A DNA stretch of 64,000 bases from an uncultured Flavobacteriaceae bacterium (GCA_947498845.1 CANMLX010000002.1:186001-250000), one strand, 5' to 3'; positions 38,417 to 48,597 are shown, counted from the first letter of the stretch. Translations and numbers: made by a program. The notes: generated from the letters alone by a model not told the origin.

Positions 38417-39346
38417 CTAGTAGTAGAATAGATGAAATACACCTTTATTTTTGCTGATTTGGAGAGTTGGCAAAGGCATCTTAATCATGTTAATTGTATC
38501 GAAAATTGATCGTAATAAAGCCGATTTTGTTTTTATTTTAGTCAAATTTATATCAAAACTTAAATAGTATTGACGCATGGGGCTATTTTTTATTAACACC
38601 TGATTGTCAATAACATTACTTCCCGAAAGCATACCTTCTCCTCCATAGCCGATAGCCAAATTAAGCCATTTGGGAATCTTACTATCTTTAAAAAAAGAAT
38701 GTAAATTAAAGCTTAGCCAATAGGTTTGCCCGTTATAATCCTTCAATATTTGTTCTAAAAACGATGTCCCAAGCTTATCTGGACTTTGTCGAGCATACTT
38801 AGTATGATGAAAACCAAATTTTAAATCTATGCGCTGTTCATTCCACAATAATTCTTGAGATACATATAATCCTGTTCCAAAAGCATTAGAAGCTATATCT
38901 CCCCAAGAGAAGCCCCATTCACTTGAATAACCATCTAAAACTTCTACTGCTGTTAAAAAGCCAAAGCCTAAAGTTGCTCCATAAATTAATTGGTCTTTTT
39001 TGCTAACACCGCTCCAATGTAATAAGTTTGCACCGTGTTTACCCATTTGATAAGCTGTAAAAGCATGACCTACTTTATCTAATTGCAACCACTCATTATT
39101 ATCATTAATTGTATGAAATTTAGAGCGTTCAAAATCTGCATACCAAATTTCATTTAACCCAATAAGTGATAAAGTAGCCAGTGAAGCTTGAGAGATAACC
39201 ACGGCATTGCGCCTTTTTTTATGTAAAGTATCGCTAGGTTTTAAAAAATCGTTTAATGCCGATTGTGAAAAACAAATAGAACTAAAAAACACACAAATAG
39301 TTAAGCCAAAAACTAAGAACGTATTATTTTTTAATTCCTTGATCAT
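38417..39346 (-). CDS. DUF2279 family periplasmic or outer-membrane protein
   Basis: 309 residues with a signal peptide (LVFGLTICVFFSSICFSQ). The DUF2279 region is well preserved: NEWLQLDKVGHAFTAYQMGKHGANLLHWSG, DQLIYGATLGFGFLTAVEVLDGYSSEWGFSWGDIASNAFGTGLYVSQEL. Function unknown; homologues are often called YfiM-like lipoproteins. The start overlaps the mltG stop by 23 bases, so translation may be coupled. Confidence 0.85.
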   Translation of the reverse strand: MIKELKNNTFLVFGLTICVFFSSICFSQSALNDFLKPSDTLHKKRRNAVVISQASLATLSLIGLNEIWYADFERSKFHTINDNNEWLQLDKVGHAFTAYQMGKHGANLLHWSGVSKKDQLIYGATLGFGFLTAVEVLDGYSSEWGFSWGDIASNAFGTGLYVSQELLWNEQRIDLKFGFHHTKYARQSPDKLGTSFLEQILKDYNGQTYWLSFNLHSFFKDSKIPKWLNLAIGYGGEGMLSGSNVIDNQVLIKNSPMRQYYLSFDINLTKIKTKSALLRSIFDTINMIKMPLPTLQISKNKGVFHLFYY

Positions 39347-40367
39347 TTAAGTATTTGTGGTATTTACGGGCATTAGAGTTATGCTGTGCTAAAGTTTTAG
39401 CAAATCTGTGGTAACCAAAACGTTTGGGATCTGCTGCAAAATATAAATATTGATGCTTTTCGTAATTTAAAACAGCATCTATTGCCGATATGTTTGGCAT
39501 TGCTATTAAACCTGGTGGTAAGCCCGCATTTTTATATGTGTTGTAAGGCGATTTTATTTCTTTATGTATATTTAACACCCGTTTAATAATCGTATTTTTA
39601 TATTTTTCCTGCTTGTAGGCTGCAAATTTTAATGTAGGGTCTGCTTGAAGTGGTATTCCTGCTTTTAACCTGTTTATATATACACCAGCTATTCGAGGTT
39701 GCTCGGTAGCTTGTTTAGATTCTTCATAAACTATAGAAGCTAAAGTGATAATTTCATCTTTACTGTATCCTAAATGCTTTGCTTTTTTTAGTCTAGAAGC
39801 ATTCCAAAATGCATTGTATTCTTTTAACATTCTATCTCTAAACCCTTCTGGACTTAAATTCCAGTATAACTCGTAACTATTTGGCAAATACATGCCTAAA
39901 GCTGTGGCTTCATTAAAATTACTTTTCTTAAGAAAAGCCTTGTCTTTCATGGCTTTTAATATAGATAAACTATCAACAGCTATTTGTTGAGACACTCTTC
40001 CTGCTAATTTTTCTAATGAATTTTGATTGTTAAAGGACACTTTTACTGGGATATTTTTACTCCTAATAGAATTAATAATATCATTATTAGTCATCCCTTT
40101 TTTAATAATAAACTTTCCAGATTTCACATTAGCTGTATACTTTTTTTGTTTCGCTAAAGCATCAAATTTACTAATATCCAAAAGTAAGGGTTCTAACTGT
40201 TCTCTAACATCTTTGTAGGTGTCTGTTGGTTTTATATAAATATAAGCTTCTTCATTATTAAAAGCTGTATTGGGTGTTAACATGGCACCATAAACGTAGT
40301 AAGCAAAATAGGCTGCTATTAATAAACCAATAAATACAATCGCTAAAAGTATCTTTTTAATATACAT
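39324..40367 (-). CDS. mltG: Endolytic murein transglycosylase MltG
   Basis: Cleaves nascent peptidoglycan strands at the inner membrane. 347 residues. One N-terminal membrane helix (IKKILLAIVFIGLLIAAYFAYYVY) is followed by a LysM-like region. The YceG/MltG core contains the catalytic glutamate in LASIVYEESKQ (about 215-216), then RIAGVYINRLKAGIPLQADPTLKFA, SPYNTYKNAGLPPGLIAMPN, and LYFAADPKRFGYHRFAKT. Its start overlaps the GNAT gene by one base. In the dapF transcript it follows a lysine/diaminopimelate enzyme, which fits a cell-wall role. Confidence 0.95.
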   Translation of the reverse strand: MYIKKILLAIVFIGLLIAAYFAYYVYGAMLTPNTAFNNEEAYIYIKPTDTYKDVREQLEPLLLDISKFDALAKQKKYTANVKSGKFIIKKGMTNNDIINSIRSKNIPVKVSFNNQNSLEKLAGRVSQQIAVDSLSILKAMKDKAFLKKSNFNEATALGMYLPNSYELYWNLSPEGFRDRMLKEYNAFWNASRLKKAKHLGYSKDEIITLASIVYEESKQATEQPRIAGVYINRLKAGIPLQADPTLKFAAYKQEKYKNTIIKRVLNIHKEIKSPYNTYKNAGLPPGLIAMPNISAIDAVLNYEKHQYLYFAADPKRFGYHRFAKTLAQHNSNARKYHKYLNDQGIKK

Positions 40368-40891
40368 TATTTACGTATTAACTGAAGTGAATATTCGCTT
40401 TTAAAAACACCGTTATTATAATTCCAATCCTTTTTTAGCCCAATTTTTTCAAATCCTTGATTTATAAAAAGCTGTAGACTCTCTTTGTTGTCTTCAAATA
40501 TATTGCAATATAACTGGTGTAAATCCAAATGTATAAAACTATAATTAATTAACAACTCCAAGGCTTCACTAGCATAACCTTTTCTTCTATTTTTGGCATC
40601 TTTAATTAAAACGCCTACCCCTGCCCTTTTATTTTTAAAATCAAAATCAAACAAATCTATTAAGCCTATTGTTGTATATGATTGATTTACAATCACCAAA
40701 CGTAATTGTTTAACTTCATAAATATCTCTATGGGAATTTTCTAAATATTGTTTTATAAGGTACCTTGAATATGGTGCTTGCGTATTACTTAACTCCCACA
40801 AGTTTTCATCATTCTCAATGTCAAGAACAAACTCTAAGTCGTCTGGTTCTAAAGCCCTTAGACTAACACTATCTCCTTGCAGTGTTCTCAT
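40367..40891 (-). CDS. GNAT-family N-acetyltransferase (RimJ/RimL-like)
   Basis: 174 residues. LRALEPDDLEFVLDIENDENLW starts the domain. The acetyl-CoA motif is AGVGVLIKDAKNRRKGYASEALELLINYSF (RRKGYA), and QLYCNIFEDNKESLQLFINQGFEKIG follows. The arrangement is that of ribosomal-protein-type acetyltransferases. The substrate is unknown. It overlaps dapF by four bases and mltG by one. Confidence 0.9.
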   Translation of the reverse strand: MRTLQGDSVSLRALEPDDLEFVLDIENDENLWELSNTQAPYSRYLIKQYLENSHRDIYEVKQLRLVIVNQSYTTIGLIDLFDFDFKNKRAGVGVLIKDAKNRRKGYASEALELLINYSFIHLDLHQLYCNIFEDNKESLQLFINQGFEKIGLKKDWNYNNGVFKSEYSLQLIRK

Positions 40892-41661
40892 ATATGCCCT
40901 TCAAATACATAATTAGCAGGTCCAATAAGCCAAACATTTTTATAAGCTCCATTTTCTTCATCAAATACAACCTGTAATGCGCCCCCTTCAACTTTTAAAT
41001 TAATAGTTTTATGGTTAGTTTCTTTAAGCGAATACATTGCAATTGCTACAGCTGTAGCTCCTGTTCCGCATGACAAAGTTTCATTCTCCACGCCCCGCTC
41101 ATAAGTTCTCAATCTAAACGTTGCATCATCAATCTTTTTCACAAAGTTAACATTAGAACCTTCTTCGTTATAAGGTGAACCATAACGTATGGTTGCTCCT
41201 TTTGTTTTTATATCAAAATCGTTAATGGCGTCTTCAAATTGTACATGATGCGGCGAACCTGTATCCAAAAACACATGATCGTTAAACGTGTTTACACTGG
41301 TAACATCTTGCATTTGCAGCCTAACAATATCGTTTTCTATTGTTGCGTGATGCAAACCATCGATAGCCTCGAACACCGCTCTGTCTTTTATAACTTCCAA
41401 TTGTTTAGCAAAAGCCACTAAACAACGCCCTCCATTACCACACATGGTACTCTCATTACCATCTGCATTGTAATATACCATCTTAAAATCGTAATCAACG
41501 TGATTCTCAAGAAGAATCAATCCGTCTGCTCCTATGCCAAAACGTCTGTCGCAAAGTTGAGCAATTAGTTTGGTATTATTCTTGTCGAATGTTTGTAAAC
41601 GATTATCAATCATTACAAAATCGTTTCCTGTGCCTTGGTATTTATAAAATTTCTGTTGCAT
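40888..41661 (-). CDS. dapF: Diaminopimelate epimerase
   Basis: Interconverts LL- and meso-diaminopimelate for lysine and peptidoglycan. 257 residues. The two catalytic cysteines are in DGNESTMCGNGGRCLVAF and TLSCGTGATAVAIAMY, and substrate blocks KYQGTGNDFVMID, RFGIGADGLI and RTYERGVENETL are present. First gene of dapF-GNAT-mltG-DUF2279. Divergent from the HtrA protease. Confidence 0.96.
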   Translation of the reverse strand: MQQKFYKYQGTGNDFVMIDNRLQTFDKNNTKLIAQLCDRRFGIGADGLILLENHVDYDFKMVYYNADGNESTMCGNGGRCLVAFAKQLEVIKDRAVFEAIDGLHHATIENDIVRLQMQDVTSVNTFNDHVFLDTGSPHHVQFEDAINDFDIKTKGATIRYGSPYNEEGSNVNFVKKIDDATFRLRTYERGVENETLSCGTGATAVAIAMYSLKETNHKTINLKVEGGALQVVFDEENGAYKNVWLIGPANYVFEGHI

Positions 41662-41785
41662 AATTTAGAGTGCAAAGATATAAATATTATACTATTTTAA
41701 GGATTGTTAAATCGTCGTTAAAGTTGAATAAACCATTTAATAAATAATTAATTTTAATCGTTAGTTAAACTTAAAACTGAAAATT

Positions 41786-43189
41786 ATGAAGAAGATTTTA
41801 ACATTAGTATTGGTTTCAGCTCTAGGTGGTATAATTACGCTTGGAGCGTACAAACTTTTTTTGGAAGAAAACAAAACAGTAGTTGTAAATACCCCAAATG
41901 AAACGCCTAATTTTTCACCTACAAACAACACCATTAGAACGTACAATTCTGGAGAGATATCAGATTTCACCAAAGCTGCAGAAAATACAGTTAATGCTGT
42001 AGTTCATGTAAAAAATGTAGCAAATAATTCTGGCCAAATGACTTTTGAAGATTTATTTTTTGGAAGACGCCCACAACGTCAAGGCGGCGGTAGTGGCTCT
42101 GGAGTTATTATTACTCCAGATGGCTATATTATTACTAACAATCACGTTATTGATAAATCTCAAGGCGTTACTGTTACCTTAAATAACAACAAAACCTATA
42201 GCGCAACTATTGTTGGAAAGGATTCTGAAACAGATATTGCACTTTTAAAAGTTGATACAGATGAAGACTTACCTGTAGTTACTTTTGGTGATTCCGATCA
42301 AGCAAAAATCGGAGAATGGGTATTAGCAGTTGGGAATCCATTTAACCTAACATCTACAGTGACCGCAGGAATCATTAGCGCTAAATCCAGAGATTTATCT
42401 GGAGGAAATACGCAGTCGTTTATACAAACAGATGCTGCTGTAAATCCAGGGAATTCTGGAGGAGCTTTAGTAAATACAAATGGAGAACTTATTGGTATTA
42501 ATACAGCTATATCTTCTCAAACAGGTTCTTACATTGGGTATTCTTTTGCTGTACCTAGTAATATTGCCAGAAAAGTAATTGAAGATATTATGGAGTATGG
42601 TAATGTGCAAAATGGCATTCTAGGAGTTACAGGAGGCACATTAAATAGTAACGCTGCAGAGAAAATTGGCGTAGAAGACACACAAGGTTTTTATATAGAA
42701 AGTATAGTAGAGGACTCAGGTGCTGAAAAAGCAGGGTTGCAAAAAGGCGACATTATAAAAAAGATTGATAATGTGAAAATTTCAAGATTCTCAGATTTAA
42801 GTGGTCACTTAGACACCAAAAGACCAGACGACATCGTTAAAATCACGTATTCTCGTAATGGGAATATTAAAACAGTTCCTGTACGATTAATTAGAAATGA
42901 AACATTCACATTACCTGAAGTTGGACAGCTTAGGAATGCTGGATCATCCGATCTCAAAAAGCACAAGATTAAACATGGGGTAAAAATTGCTAGTTTAAAT
43001 AAAAACTATGCAAATTTTTGGTCTAGAAACGGTGTGAGACCTGGCACTATTATAACAGCTATAAACGATACTAAGGTATCTAATGTAGACGATGTTGAAA
43101 GAATTATTAAAAATAAATCTTACAATGAACCATTAAGAATTGAGTTGATTAATCAAAATGGAGAAAAAGAGCTTTATAATATTAGATAA
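41786..43189 (+). CDS. HtrA/Deg-type periplasmic serine protease
   Basis: 467 residues. An N-terminal membrane segment or signal (ILTLVLVSALGGIITLGAYKLF) precedes a trypsin-like domain with the triad H in IITNNHVIDK, D in ETDIALLKVD, and S in NPGNSGGALVNTN. Two PDZ domains follow (DTQGFYIESIVEDSGAEKAGLQKGDIIKKIDN; NGVRPGTIITAINDTKV). This DegP/DegQ layout points to quality control of exported proteins. It stands alone with a strong terminator after it. Confidence 0.94.
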   Translation: MKKILTLVLVSALGGIITLGAYKLFLEENKTVVVNTPNETPNFSPTNNTIRTYNSGEISDFTKAAENTVNAVVHVKNVANNSGQMTFEDLFFGRRPQRQGGGSGSGVIITPDGYIITNNHVIDKSQGVTVTLNNNKTYSATIVGKDSETDIALLKVDTDEDLPVVTFGDSDQAKIGEWVLAVGNPFNLTSTVTAGIISAKSRDLSGGNTQSFIQTDAAVNPGNSGGALVNTNGELIGINTAISSQTGSYIGYSFAVPSNIARKVIEDIMEYGNVQNGILGVTGGTLNSNAAEKIGVEDTQGFYIESIVEDSGAEKAGLQKGDIIKKIDNVKISRFSDLSGHLDTKRPDDIVKITYSRNGNIKTVPVRLIRNETFTLPEVGQLRNAGSSDLKKHKIKHGVKIASLNKNYANFWSRNGVRPGTIITAINDTKVSNVDDVERIIKNKSYNEPLRIELINQNGEKELYNIR

Positions 43190-43226
43190 CCCAATTACAC
43201 TCTATTAAATTAAAATTAAGATTTCT

Positions 43227-43253
43227 AAAAGCCTCAAATTTGAGGCTTTTTTT
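43227..43253 (+). terminator. Terminator after the HtrA gene
   Basis: A perfect palindrome AAAAGCCTCAAA/TTTGAGGCTTTT (43227-43250) followed by a T-tract, 38 bases past the protease stop. The flanking A- and T-tracts would also allow reverse use. Confidence 0.8.
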
Positions 43254-43303
43254 ATTGTAGTTACGCAACCTTTTAAAGTTTTAACATCTTATTGATAAAA
43301 TCA

Positions 43304-43807
43304 ATGAAAATGAAAAACTTAAAAAAAGGGAAATTAATGACATCAATCTTCCTTTTAAGCCTATTATTATGTGCTTTCCAGTGTGAAGACGACATTTATT
43401 CCAGCCGCTACAAACCCATTTCTATTAAAAGAACAGACTTTAATAACGCTGTAGGATTAGTAGCTATGAAACCTCAGGAAATTATGGGTAAAATTTATGT
43501 GAAAGACCATTTTTTATTAATAAATGAACCTAACTTAGGGTTTCATATTTACAATAATTCTGATCCATCAAACCCTGTTAAAATTAAATTCTTAAAAGTA
43601 CCAGGATCTTCCGATGTTGCCATTAAAAGTGATGTTTTATATATAAATAGTGCTGTAGATTTAATAGCGCTAACCTTTAATGATGATTTTAGTGATGTAA
43701 TTGTTACTAAAAGAGTAAAAAATGTTTTTCCTGAAATGTTATCTCCCGATGGCGATTATGCCAACATCCCTGAAGATGAAATTGTAGTAAACTGGATCCT
43801 TAAATAA
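43304..43807 (+). CDS. LVIVD-repeat lipoprotein (short)
   Basis: 167 residues from ATG 43304; a TTG in frame at 43292 is less likely. The lipoprotein-like signal is LMTSIFLLSLLLCAFQC with Cys23 or Cys27. The mature part has LVIVD-type beta-propeller units: GFHIYNNSDPSNPVKIKFLKVPGSSDVAIKSDVLYINSAVDLIALTF. Only about one and a half blades, so it may need a partner; the adjacent gene is one. Function unknown. Confidence 0.75.
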   Translation: MKMKNLKKGKLMTSIFLLSLLLCAFQCEDDIYSSRYKPISIKRTDFNNAVGLVAMKPQEIMGKIYVKDHFLLINEPNLGFHIYNNSDPSNPVKIKFLKVPGSSDVAIKSDVLYINSAVDLIALTFNDDFSDVIVTKRVKNVFPEMLSPDGDYANIPEDEIVVNWILK

Positions 43808-43816
43808 TTAGAAAAT

Positions 43817-44554
43817 ATGAAAAAATTAATATATATACTTCTCGCCCTTATTACTATGGCATGTGATAATGATAGCGACTCTACTTCAAACGGTTCTTCT
43901 CCAGATATAGGACAAGGAGGTGCTTTAGCTAGATTTGCAATTCTAAACGACTATTTATATACTGTAGATAACCAAACTTTAAATGTTTTCAACATAAGTA
44001 AAAAAACATCTCCTGTTCAGGTCAATAGCAACTTTATAGGCTTTGATATTGAAACCTTATTTAATTATAAAGACTATTTATATATTGGGTCTAGAAATGG
44101 CATGTTTATATATGATGCAACATATCCAGAAACACCTAAAAAGTTGAGCTCTGTAGAACATTTTACGGCTTGCGATCCTGTTATAGCTAATGATACTCAT
44201 GCGTTTGTTACTTTAGATTCTAGTTTAGGGTGTGGCACAGAAATTAGCGCACTACAAATTTATGATCTTGAAGACCTTACTAATCCTATTCTTATTTCTA
44301 GCAGAAACCTTATTGCGCCTAAAGGGTTAGGGCTTTATAGTAATTATTTATTTGTATGCGATGATGAAGTGAAAATATTTGATATTTCTAACCCCGAAAA
44401 ATCAGTATTAGTCAACGCTATAGACATAAATGCTTTTGATGTAATTATACAGAATAACCATCTTATACTTGTTGGATTTAATCAACTCAATCAATATAAG
44501 TTAGAAATAAATGATATAAAAAACATTCAACATTTAAGCGAAATTAAAATCTAA
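43817..44554 (+). CDS. LVIVD-repeat lipoprotein
   Basis: 245 residues. Lipobox ALITMAC with Cys16, then a low-complexity linker (DNDSDSTSNGSSPD). About four propeller-like repeats follow, such as LYTVDNQTLNVFNISKKTSPVQV, LYIGSRNGMFIYDATYPETPKKL, ISALQIYDLEDLTNPILIS and LFVCDDEVKIFDISNPEKSVLV. Each has the DxSNP-type turn. It starts 9 bases after the shorter lipoprotein and the two may form one surface propeller. No ligand suggested. Confidence 0.82.
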   Translation: MKKLIYILLALITMACDNDSDSTSNGSSPDIGQGGALARFAILNDYLYTVDNQTLNVFNISKKTSPVQVNSNFIGFDIETLFNYKDYLYIGSRNGMFIYDATYPETPKKLSSVEHFTACDPVIANDTHAFVTLDSSLGCGTEISALQIYDLEDLTNPILISSRNLIAPKGLGLYSNYLFVCDDEVKIFDISNPEKSVLVNAIDINAFDVIIQNNHLILVGFNQLNQYKLEINDIKNIQHLSEIKI

Positions 44555-44685
44555 ATCACCGTACACATCGTATAAATTATAAAATAGTTTTAATTAGCTT
44601 ATTTCTTTTTAAGGGAATGTAGGCAAATTAAAACTATATTTATATTTTCGCTTAAACTAGAGTATTTTACTAAATAATCCATTAC

Positions 44686-45318
44686 ATGAACAACGGCTTA
44701 AAACTACTAATTGCTATCACCTTATTTTTTATTACAAATTCTACTATAGCGCAACAAAAAGCAAATAATGATGTTGAGGGGCTATCTTTAAATAGTGGTT
44801 CAATTAGTAATCAATTTGAGTATGTTATAAAAAAATCATCCAATTGGAGAGATCCAAGAAAAGGACAACCTTATAAAGTTGTTAAGCGCCAATGGTTATA
44901 CGAACTTAAGAAACATACTCAAGATTCGTTAAACGCTGTTCATAAAAATTTATTAACCACTCAAGAGACCATAAAGGGGCAGGCTAGTGAAATTTCAGAG
45001 TTAAAATCTAACCTATCCAAAACAAAAGATAGTCTTGAAAAAACGAACTCCGAAAAAAATAACATGTCGTTATTTGGATTGCAAATGAGCAAGACTAGTT
45101 ATAGTACATTAATGTGGATAATTATAGCTGCATTACTACTACTATTAATATTCTTCATTTATAAATTTAAAAACAGTAATACCTTAACCAAACACGCAAA
45201 ACAAAGTCTAACAGAAATTGAAGAAGAGTTTGAAGAACATCGTAAGATAGCTCTAGAGCGCGAACAGAAAGTAAGACGTCAATTACAAGACGAAATAAAT
45301 AAGCAAAAGAAGGCTTAA
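44686..45318 (+). CDS. Signal-peptide and coiled-coil membrane protein
   Basis: 210 residues. Signal peptide (LLIAITLFFITNSTIAQ), a short conserved-looking segment (SISNQFEYVIKKSSNWRDPRKGQPYKVVKRQWLYELKKHTQDS), a coiled coil (about 85-125), one membrane helix (STLMWIIIAALLLLLIFFIYKF, about 145-166) and a C-terminal charged helix (LTEIEEEFEEHRKIALERE). I recall flavobacterial homologues carrying the label 'tRNA (guanine-N1)-methyltransferase', but there is no methyltransferase fold here. It is probably an envelope protein of unknown role. Confidence 0.75.
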   Translation: MNNGLKLLIAITLFFITNSTIAQQKANNDVEGLSLNSGSISNQFEYVIKKSSNWRDPRKGQPYKVVKRQWLYELKKHTQDSLNAVHKNLLTTQETIKGQASEISELKSNLSKTKDSLEKTNSEKNNMSLFGLQMSKTSYSTLMWIIIAALLLLLIFFIYKFKNSNTLTKHAKQSLTEIEEEFEEHRKIALEREQKVRRQLQDEINKQKKA

Positions 45319-45325
45319 TTATCTT

Positions 45326-45715
45326 CTAAATAAATCTAGATAAATCAATAGCATTAATTTGGCCATGAGAAGCATGAGCAACAACTTCGCCATTTCTAAC
45401 TACTATAAGTTGTGGCGATTGATGTAGCACTTGAAATTTATATCCAACCTCATTAGACACATCACGGTAATTCAATAAATCCAAATAATACAAATCAAGT
45501 TCTTTTTCACTAAAGTTATAGTTTTCAATAAATTGACGTTGCACCATATTACTAATACCACAACGCGTAGAGTGTTTAAAAATGATTTGTGTTTTTAAAG
45601 CAGATTTTTTATGTATATAATCTATTTGTTGTAATTCTGTTAAAGGAATCCATGGTAATATCTTTTCTTCCTTAACAACCTTCTCCCCTTTAAAAATTTT
45701 TTTTAATAACCCCAT
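45326..45715 (-). CDS. ytxJ: Bacillithiol-system redox protein YtxJ
   Basis: 129 residues. Monothiol thioredoxin-fold protein with the single-cysteine site IIFKHSTRCGISNMVQRQF and the cis-proline region QVLHQSPQLIVVRNGEVVAHASHGQI. YtxJ is associated with bacillithiol redox reactions, reducing S-bacillithiolated proteins by family inference. No bacillithiol biosynthesis gene is in the window. It is divergent from clpB. Confidence 0.9.
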   Translation of the reverse strand: MGLLKKIFKGEKVVKEEKILPWIPLTELQQIDYIHKKSALKTQIIFKHSTRCGISNMVQRQFIENYNFSEKELDLYYLDLLNYRDVSNEVGYKFQVLHQSPQLIVVRNGEVVAHASHGQINAIDLSRFI

Positions 45716-45811
45716 TTACTATTGTTGTTTGTTTTAAATTTATCTTGGATACAAAAATGTTTTAATTATGTATTCTAATACTAAGTCGCTAAGTTAATAA
45801 AAACTTACACA

Positions 45812-45824
45812 TGACTAATAGTCA
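45812..45824. promoter_or_regulatory. Small perfect palindrome between ytxJ and clpB
   Basis: TGACTAATAGTCA, an exact 13-base palindrome with a central A, roughly midway in the 210-base divergent region. It could be an operator for either gene. No second copy was seen close by. Confidence 0.3.
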
Positions 45825-45925
45825 CTTATTAACAACTAAAAAGTGTCATTTTGTCTTAAAAAATACAATGGTAAAATAATTGACCTGTTGATAACGTAAA
45901 GAAAAGGAAAAAAAATTAATCTAGA

Positions 45926-48529
45926 ATGAATTTTAATAATTATACCATAAAATCTCAAGAAGCCATTCAACAGGGACAACAAATAGCTCAAGGTTTAGGG
46001 CATCAACAGATTGAAAACGAACACCTTTTTAAAGGTATTTTTGAAGTAGACGAAAATGTTTTGCCATTCCTACTAAAAAAATTAAATGTAAATATTTTAA
46101 TACTCAAACAAGCTTTAGATAAACAATTAGAACGTTTCACCAAAGTGTCTGGAACCGATTTAACGATTTCCAGAGAAGCTAGTAAAAGCTTAAACGAAGC
46201 ATCGTTAATTGCTAAAAAAATGAAGGATGACTATGTTTCTATAGAACATTTAGCCCTTGCCATTTTTAAATCTAATAGCAAAATAGCACAAATGCTAAAA
46301 GACCAAGGTGTCTCTGAAAAAAATTTAAAAGCAGCTATAGAAGAACTTCGTAAAGGAGAAAATGTGACCTCTCAAAATCAGGAAGACACATACAACGCAT
46401 TGGGTAAATATGCTAAAAACCTAAATCGGTTAGCAAAAGATGGAAAACTAGACCCTGTTATTGGTCGAGATGAAGAAATTCGTAGAATACTTCAAATTTT
46501 ATCTAGGCGTACAAAAAACAATCCTATTTTGATTGGCGAACCTGGAACAGGAAAAACAGCTATAGCAGAAGGCTTAGCTCATAGAATTATAGATGGTGAT
46601 ATTCCAGAAAATCTTAAAGACAAACAAATTTTTGCTTTAGATATGGGCGCACTTATTGCTGGAGCAAAATATAAAGGCGAATTCGAAGAACGCTTAAAAT
46701 CGGTTATTAAAGAAGTAACAACAAGCGAAGGTGATATTGTGCTGTTTATAGATGAAATTCATACTTTAGTTGGTGCCGGAGGCGGACAAGGAGCAATGGA
46801 CGCAGCAAATATTTTAAAGCCAGCCTTAGCAAGAGGCGAGTTAAGAGCCATAGGCGCGACAACTTTAGATGAATACCAAAAGTATTTTGAAAAAGACAAA
46901 GCTTTAGAACGTCGTTTTCAAAAAGTAATCGTAGATGAACCAGATACAGAAAGTGCAATTTCTATACTTCGCGGTATTAAAGAAAAGTACGAAACACACC
47001 ATAAAGTTCGCATTAAAGACGAAGCTATTATTGGCGCAGTAGAATTATCACAACGTTATATCACGAATCGTTTTTTACCAGATAAAGCCATTGATTTAAT
47101 GGATGAAGCTGCATCAAAGTTACGTATGGAAATCAATTCTAAACCAGAAGAATTGGATGTATTAGATAGAAAAATAATGCAGCTAGAAATTGAAATTGAA
47201 GCCATAAAACGCGAAAAAGATGAAACAAAGTTAAAATCACTACGAGCAGATTTAGCGAATATTAAAGATGCTAGAAATGAGATTAATGCAAAATGGAAAA
47301 GCGAAAAAGATGTTGTAGACAACATTCAGAATACAAAGCAAGCTATTGAAAACTTTAAGATAGAAGCAGAAAAAGCCGAACGTGATGGCGATTATGGTAA
47401 AGTAGCAGAATTACGTTATGGCAAAATTAAAGATGCACAACAACAGCTTGAAATGTTTCAAAAAAAGCTCCAAGAACAACCTGAAAACTCTTTAATTAAA
47501 GAAGAAGTAACCTATGATGATATCGCTGAAGTAGTTGCAAAATGGACAGGTATTCCTGTGACAAAAATGCTCCAAAGTGAGCGTGAAAAACTTTTAAAAC
47601 TAGAAGACGAATTACACAAACGTGTTGTTGGACAAGAAGAAGCGATAGAAGCTGTGAGTGATGCAGTAAGAAGAAGTCGTGCTGGACTACAAAACCCTAA
47701 AAAACCAATAGGCACTTTCTTGTTTTTAGGGACTACTGGAGTGGGGAAAACAGAATTAGCTAAAGCTCTTGCTGAATATCTTTTTGATGATGAAAATGCA
47801 ATGACACGTATTGATATGAGTGAATACCAGGAACGTCATGCAGTAAGCAGGTTAGTAGGTGCTCCTCCAGGATATGTTGGCTACGATGAAGGCGGTCAAT
47901 TAACCGAAGCTGTAAGACGTAAACCCTATTCAGTTGTGCTTTTAGATGAAATTGAAAAAGCCCACCCAGATACTTTTAATATTTTACTACAAGTATTAGA
48001 TGAAGGGCATCTCACAGATAATAAAGGAAGAATTGCAAACTTTAAAAACACGATTATTATTATGACATCAAATATTGGAAGCCACGTAATACAAGAGCAC
48101 TTTGAAACGACCAAAGATATTGATACAGCTATAGAGGGTGCTAAAGTAGATGTTCTAGGTATCCTAAAGCAAAGTGTGCGTCCAGAGTTTTTAAATAGAA
48201 TTGATGATACTGTTATGTTTACGCCATTGAGCAAACAGAATATAACAGATATTGTAGGCTTACAATTAAAACGTGTAGCAAAAATGATTGCAGAACAAGG
48301 CATTACTTTTGACGCCACACAAGAAGCAATTACCTATTTAGCCCATAAAGGGTATAACCCAGAATATGGCGCAAGACCTGTTAAACGCGTGATACAAAAA
48401 GAAGTTTTAAATGCTATGAGCAAAGAAATATTAGCTGGAAATATAGCAACAGACAGTATTATTTTACTGGATGCCTTTGACGAAAAGTTAGTTTTTAGAA
48501 ACCAAAACGACTTAGTAGATAGTATTTAA
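45926..48529 (+). CDS. clpB: ATP-dependent disaggregase ClpB
   Basis: Hexameric AAA+ chaperone that rescues aggregated proteins with DnaK. 867 residues, full length. The N-terminal Clp-N repeats (about 1-145) are followed by NBD1 with Walker [15 protein letters not shown] and Walker [15 protein letters not shown]. The regulatory coiled-coil middle domain is about 405-525. NBD2 has [16 protein letters not shown] and [13 protein letters not shown]. The C-terminal domain ends near [14 protein letters not shown] single gene; no CIRCE-type palindrome is visible upstream. Confidence 0.97.
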   Translation: MNFNNYTIKSQEAIQQGQQIAQGLGHQQIENEHLFKGIFEVDENVLPFLLKKLNVNILILKQALDKQLERFTKVSGTDLTISREASKSLNEASLIAKKMKDDYVSIEHLALAIFKSNSKIAQMLKDQGVSEKNLKAAIEELRKGENVTSQNQEDTYNALGKYAKNLNRLAKDGKLDPVIGRDEEIRRILQILSRRTKNNPILIGEPGTGKTAIAEGLAHRIIDGDIPENLKDKQIFALDMGALIAGAKYKGEFEERLKSVIKEVTTSEGDIVLFIDEIHTLVGAGGGQGAMDAANILKPALARGELRAIGATTLDEYQKYFEKDKALERRFQKVIVDEPDTESAISILRGIKEKYETHHKVRIKDEAIIGAVELSQRYITNRFLPDKAIDLMDEAASKLRMEINSKPEELDVLDRKIMQLEIEIEAIKREKDETKLKSLRADLANIKDARNEINAKWKSEKDVVDNIQNTKQAIENFKIEAEKAERDGDYGKVAELRYGKIKDAQQQLEMFQKKLQEQPENSLIKEEVTYDDIAEVVAKWTGIPVTKMLQSEREKLLKLEDELHKRVVGQEEAIEAVSDAVRRSRAGLQNPKKPIGTFLFLGTTGVGKTELAKALAEYLFDDENAMTRIDMSEYQERHAVSRLVGAPPGYVGYDEGGQLTEAVRRKPYSVVLLDEIEKAHPDTFNILLQVLDEGHLTDNKGRIANFKNTIIIMTSNIGSHVIQEHFETTKDIDTAIEGAKVDVLGILKQSVRPEFLNRIDDTVMFTPLSKQNITDIVGLQLKRVAKMIAEQGITFDATQEAITYLAHKGYNPEYGARPVKRVIQKEVLNAMSKEILAGNIATDSIILLDAFDEKLVFRNQNDLVDSI

Positions 48530-48558
48530 AGTTTGTTTTATTATTAATTTAATAAGAT

Positions 48559-48597
48559 TGGCACTTTCTTAAAATATAGGAAGTGCTATTTTTTTTT
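48559..48597 (+). terminator. Terminator after clpB
   Basis: Imperfect hairpin GCACTTTCTTA / TAGGAAGTGC followed by a run of nine or more T, about 30 bases past the clpB stop. Confidence 0.7.

Noticed and set aside
45845-45925. DnaA-box-like GTTGATAA and TTATTAACA near clpB
   Set aside because: Isolated, imperfect matches in AT-rich sequence, not a cluster.
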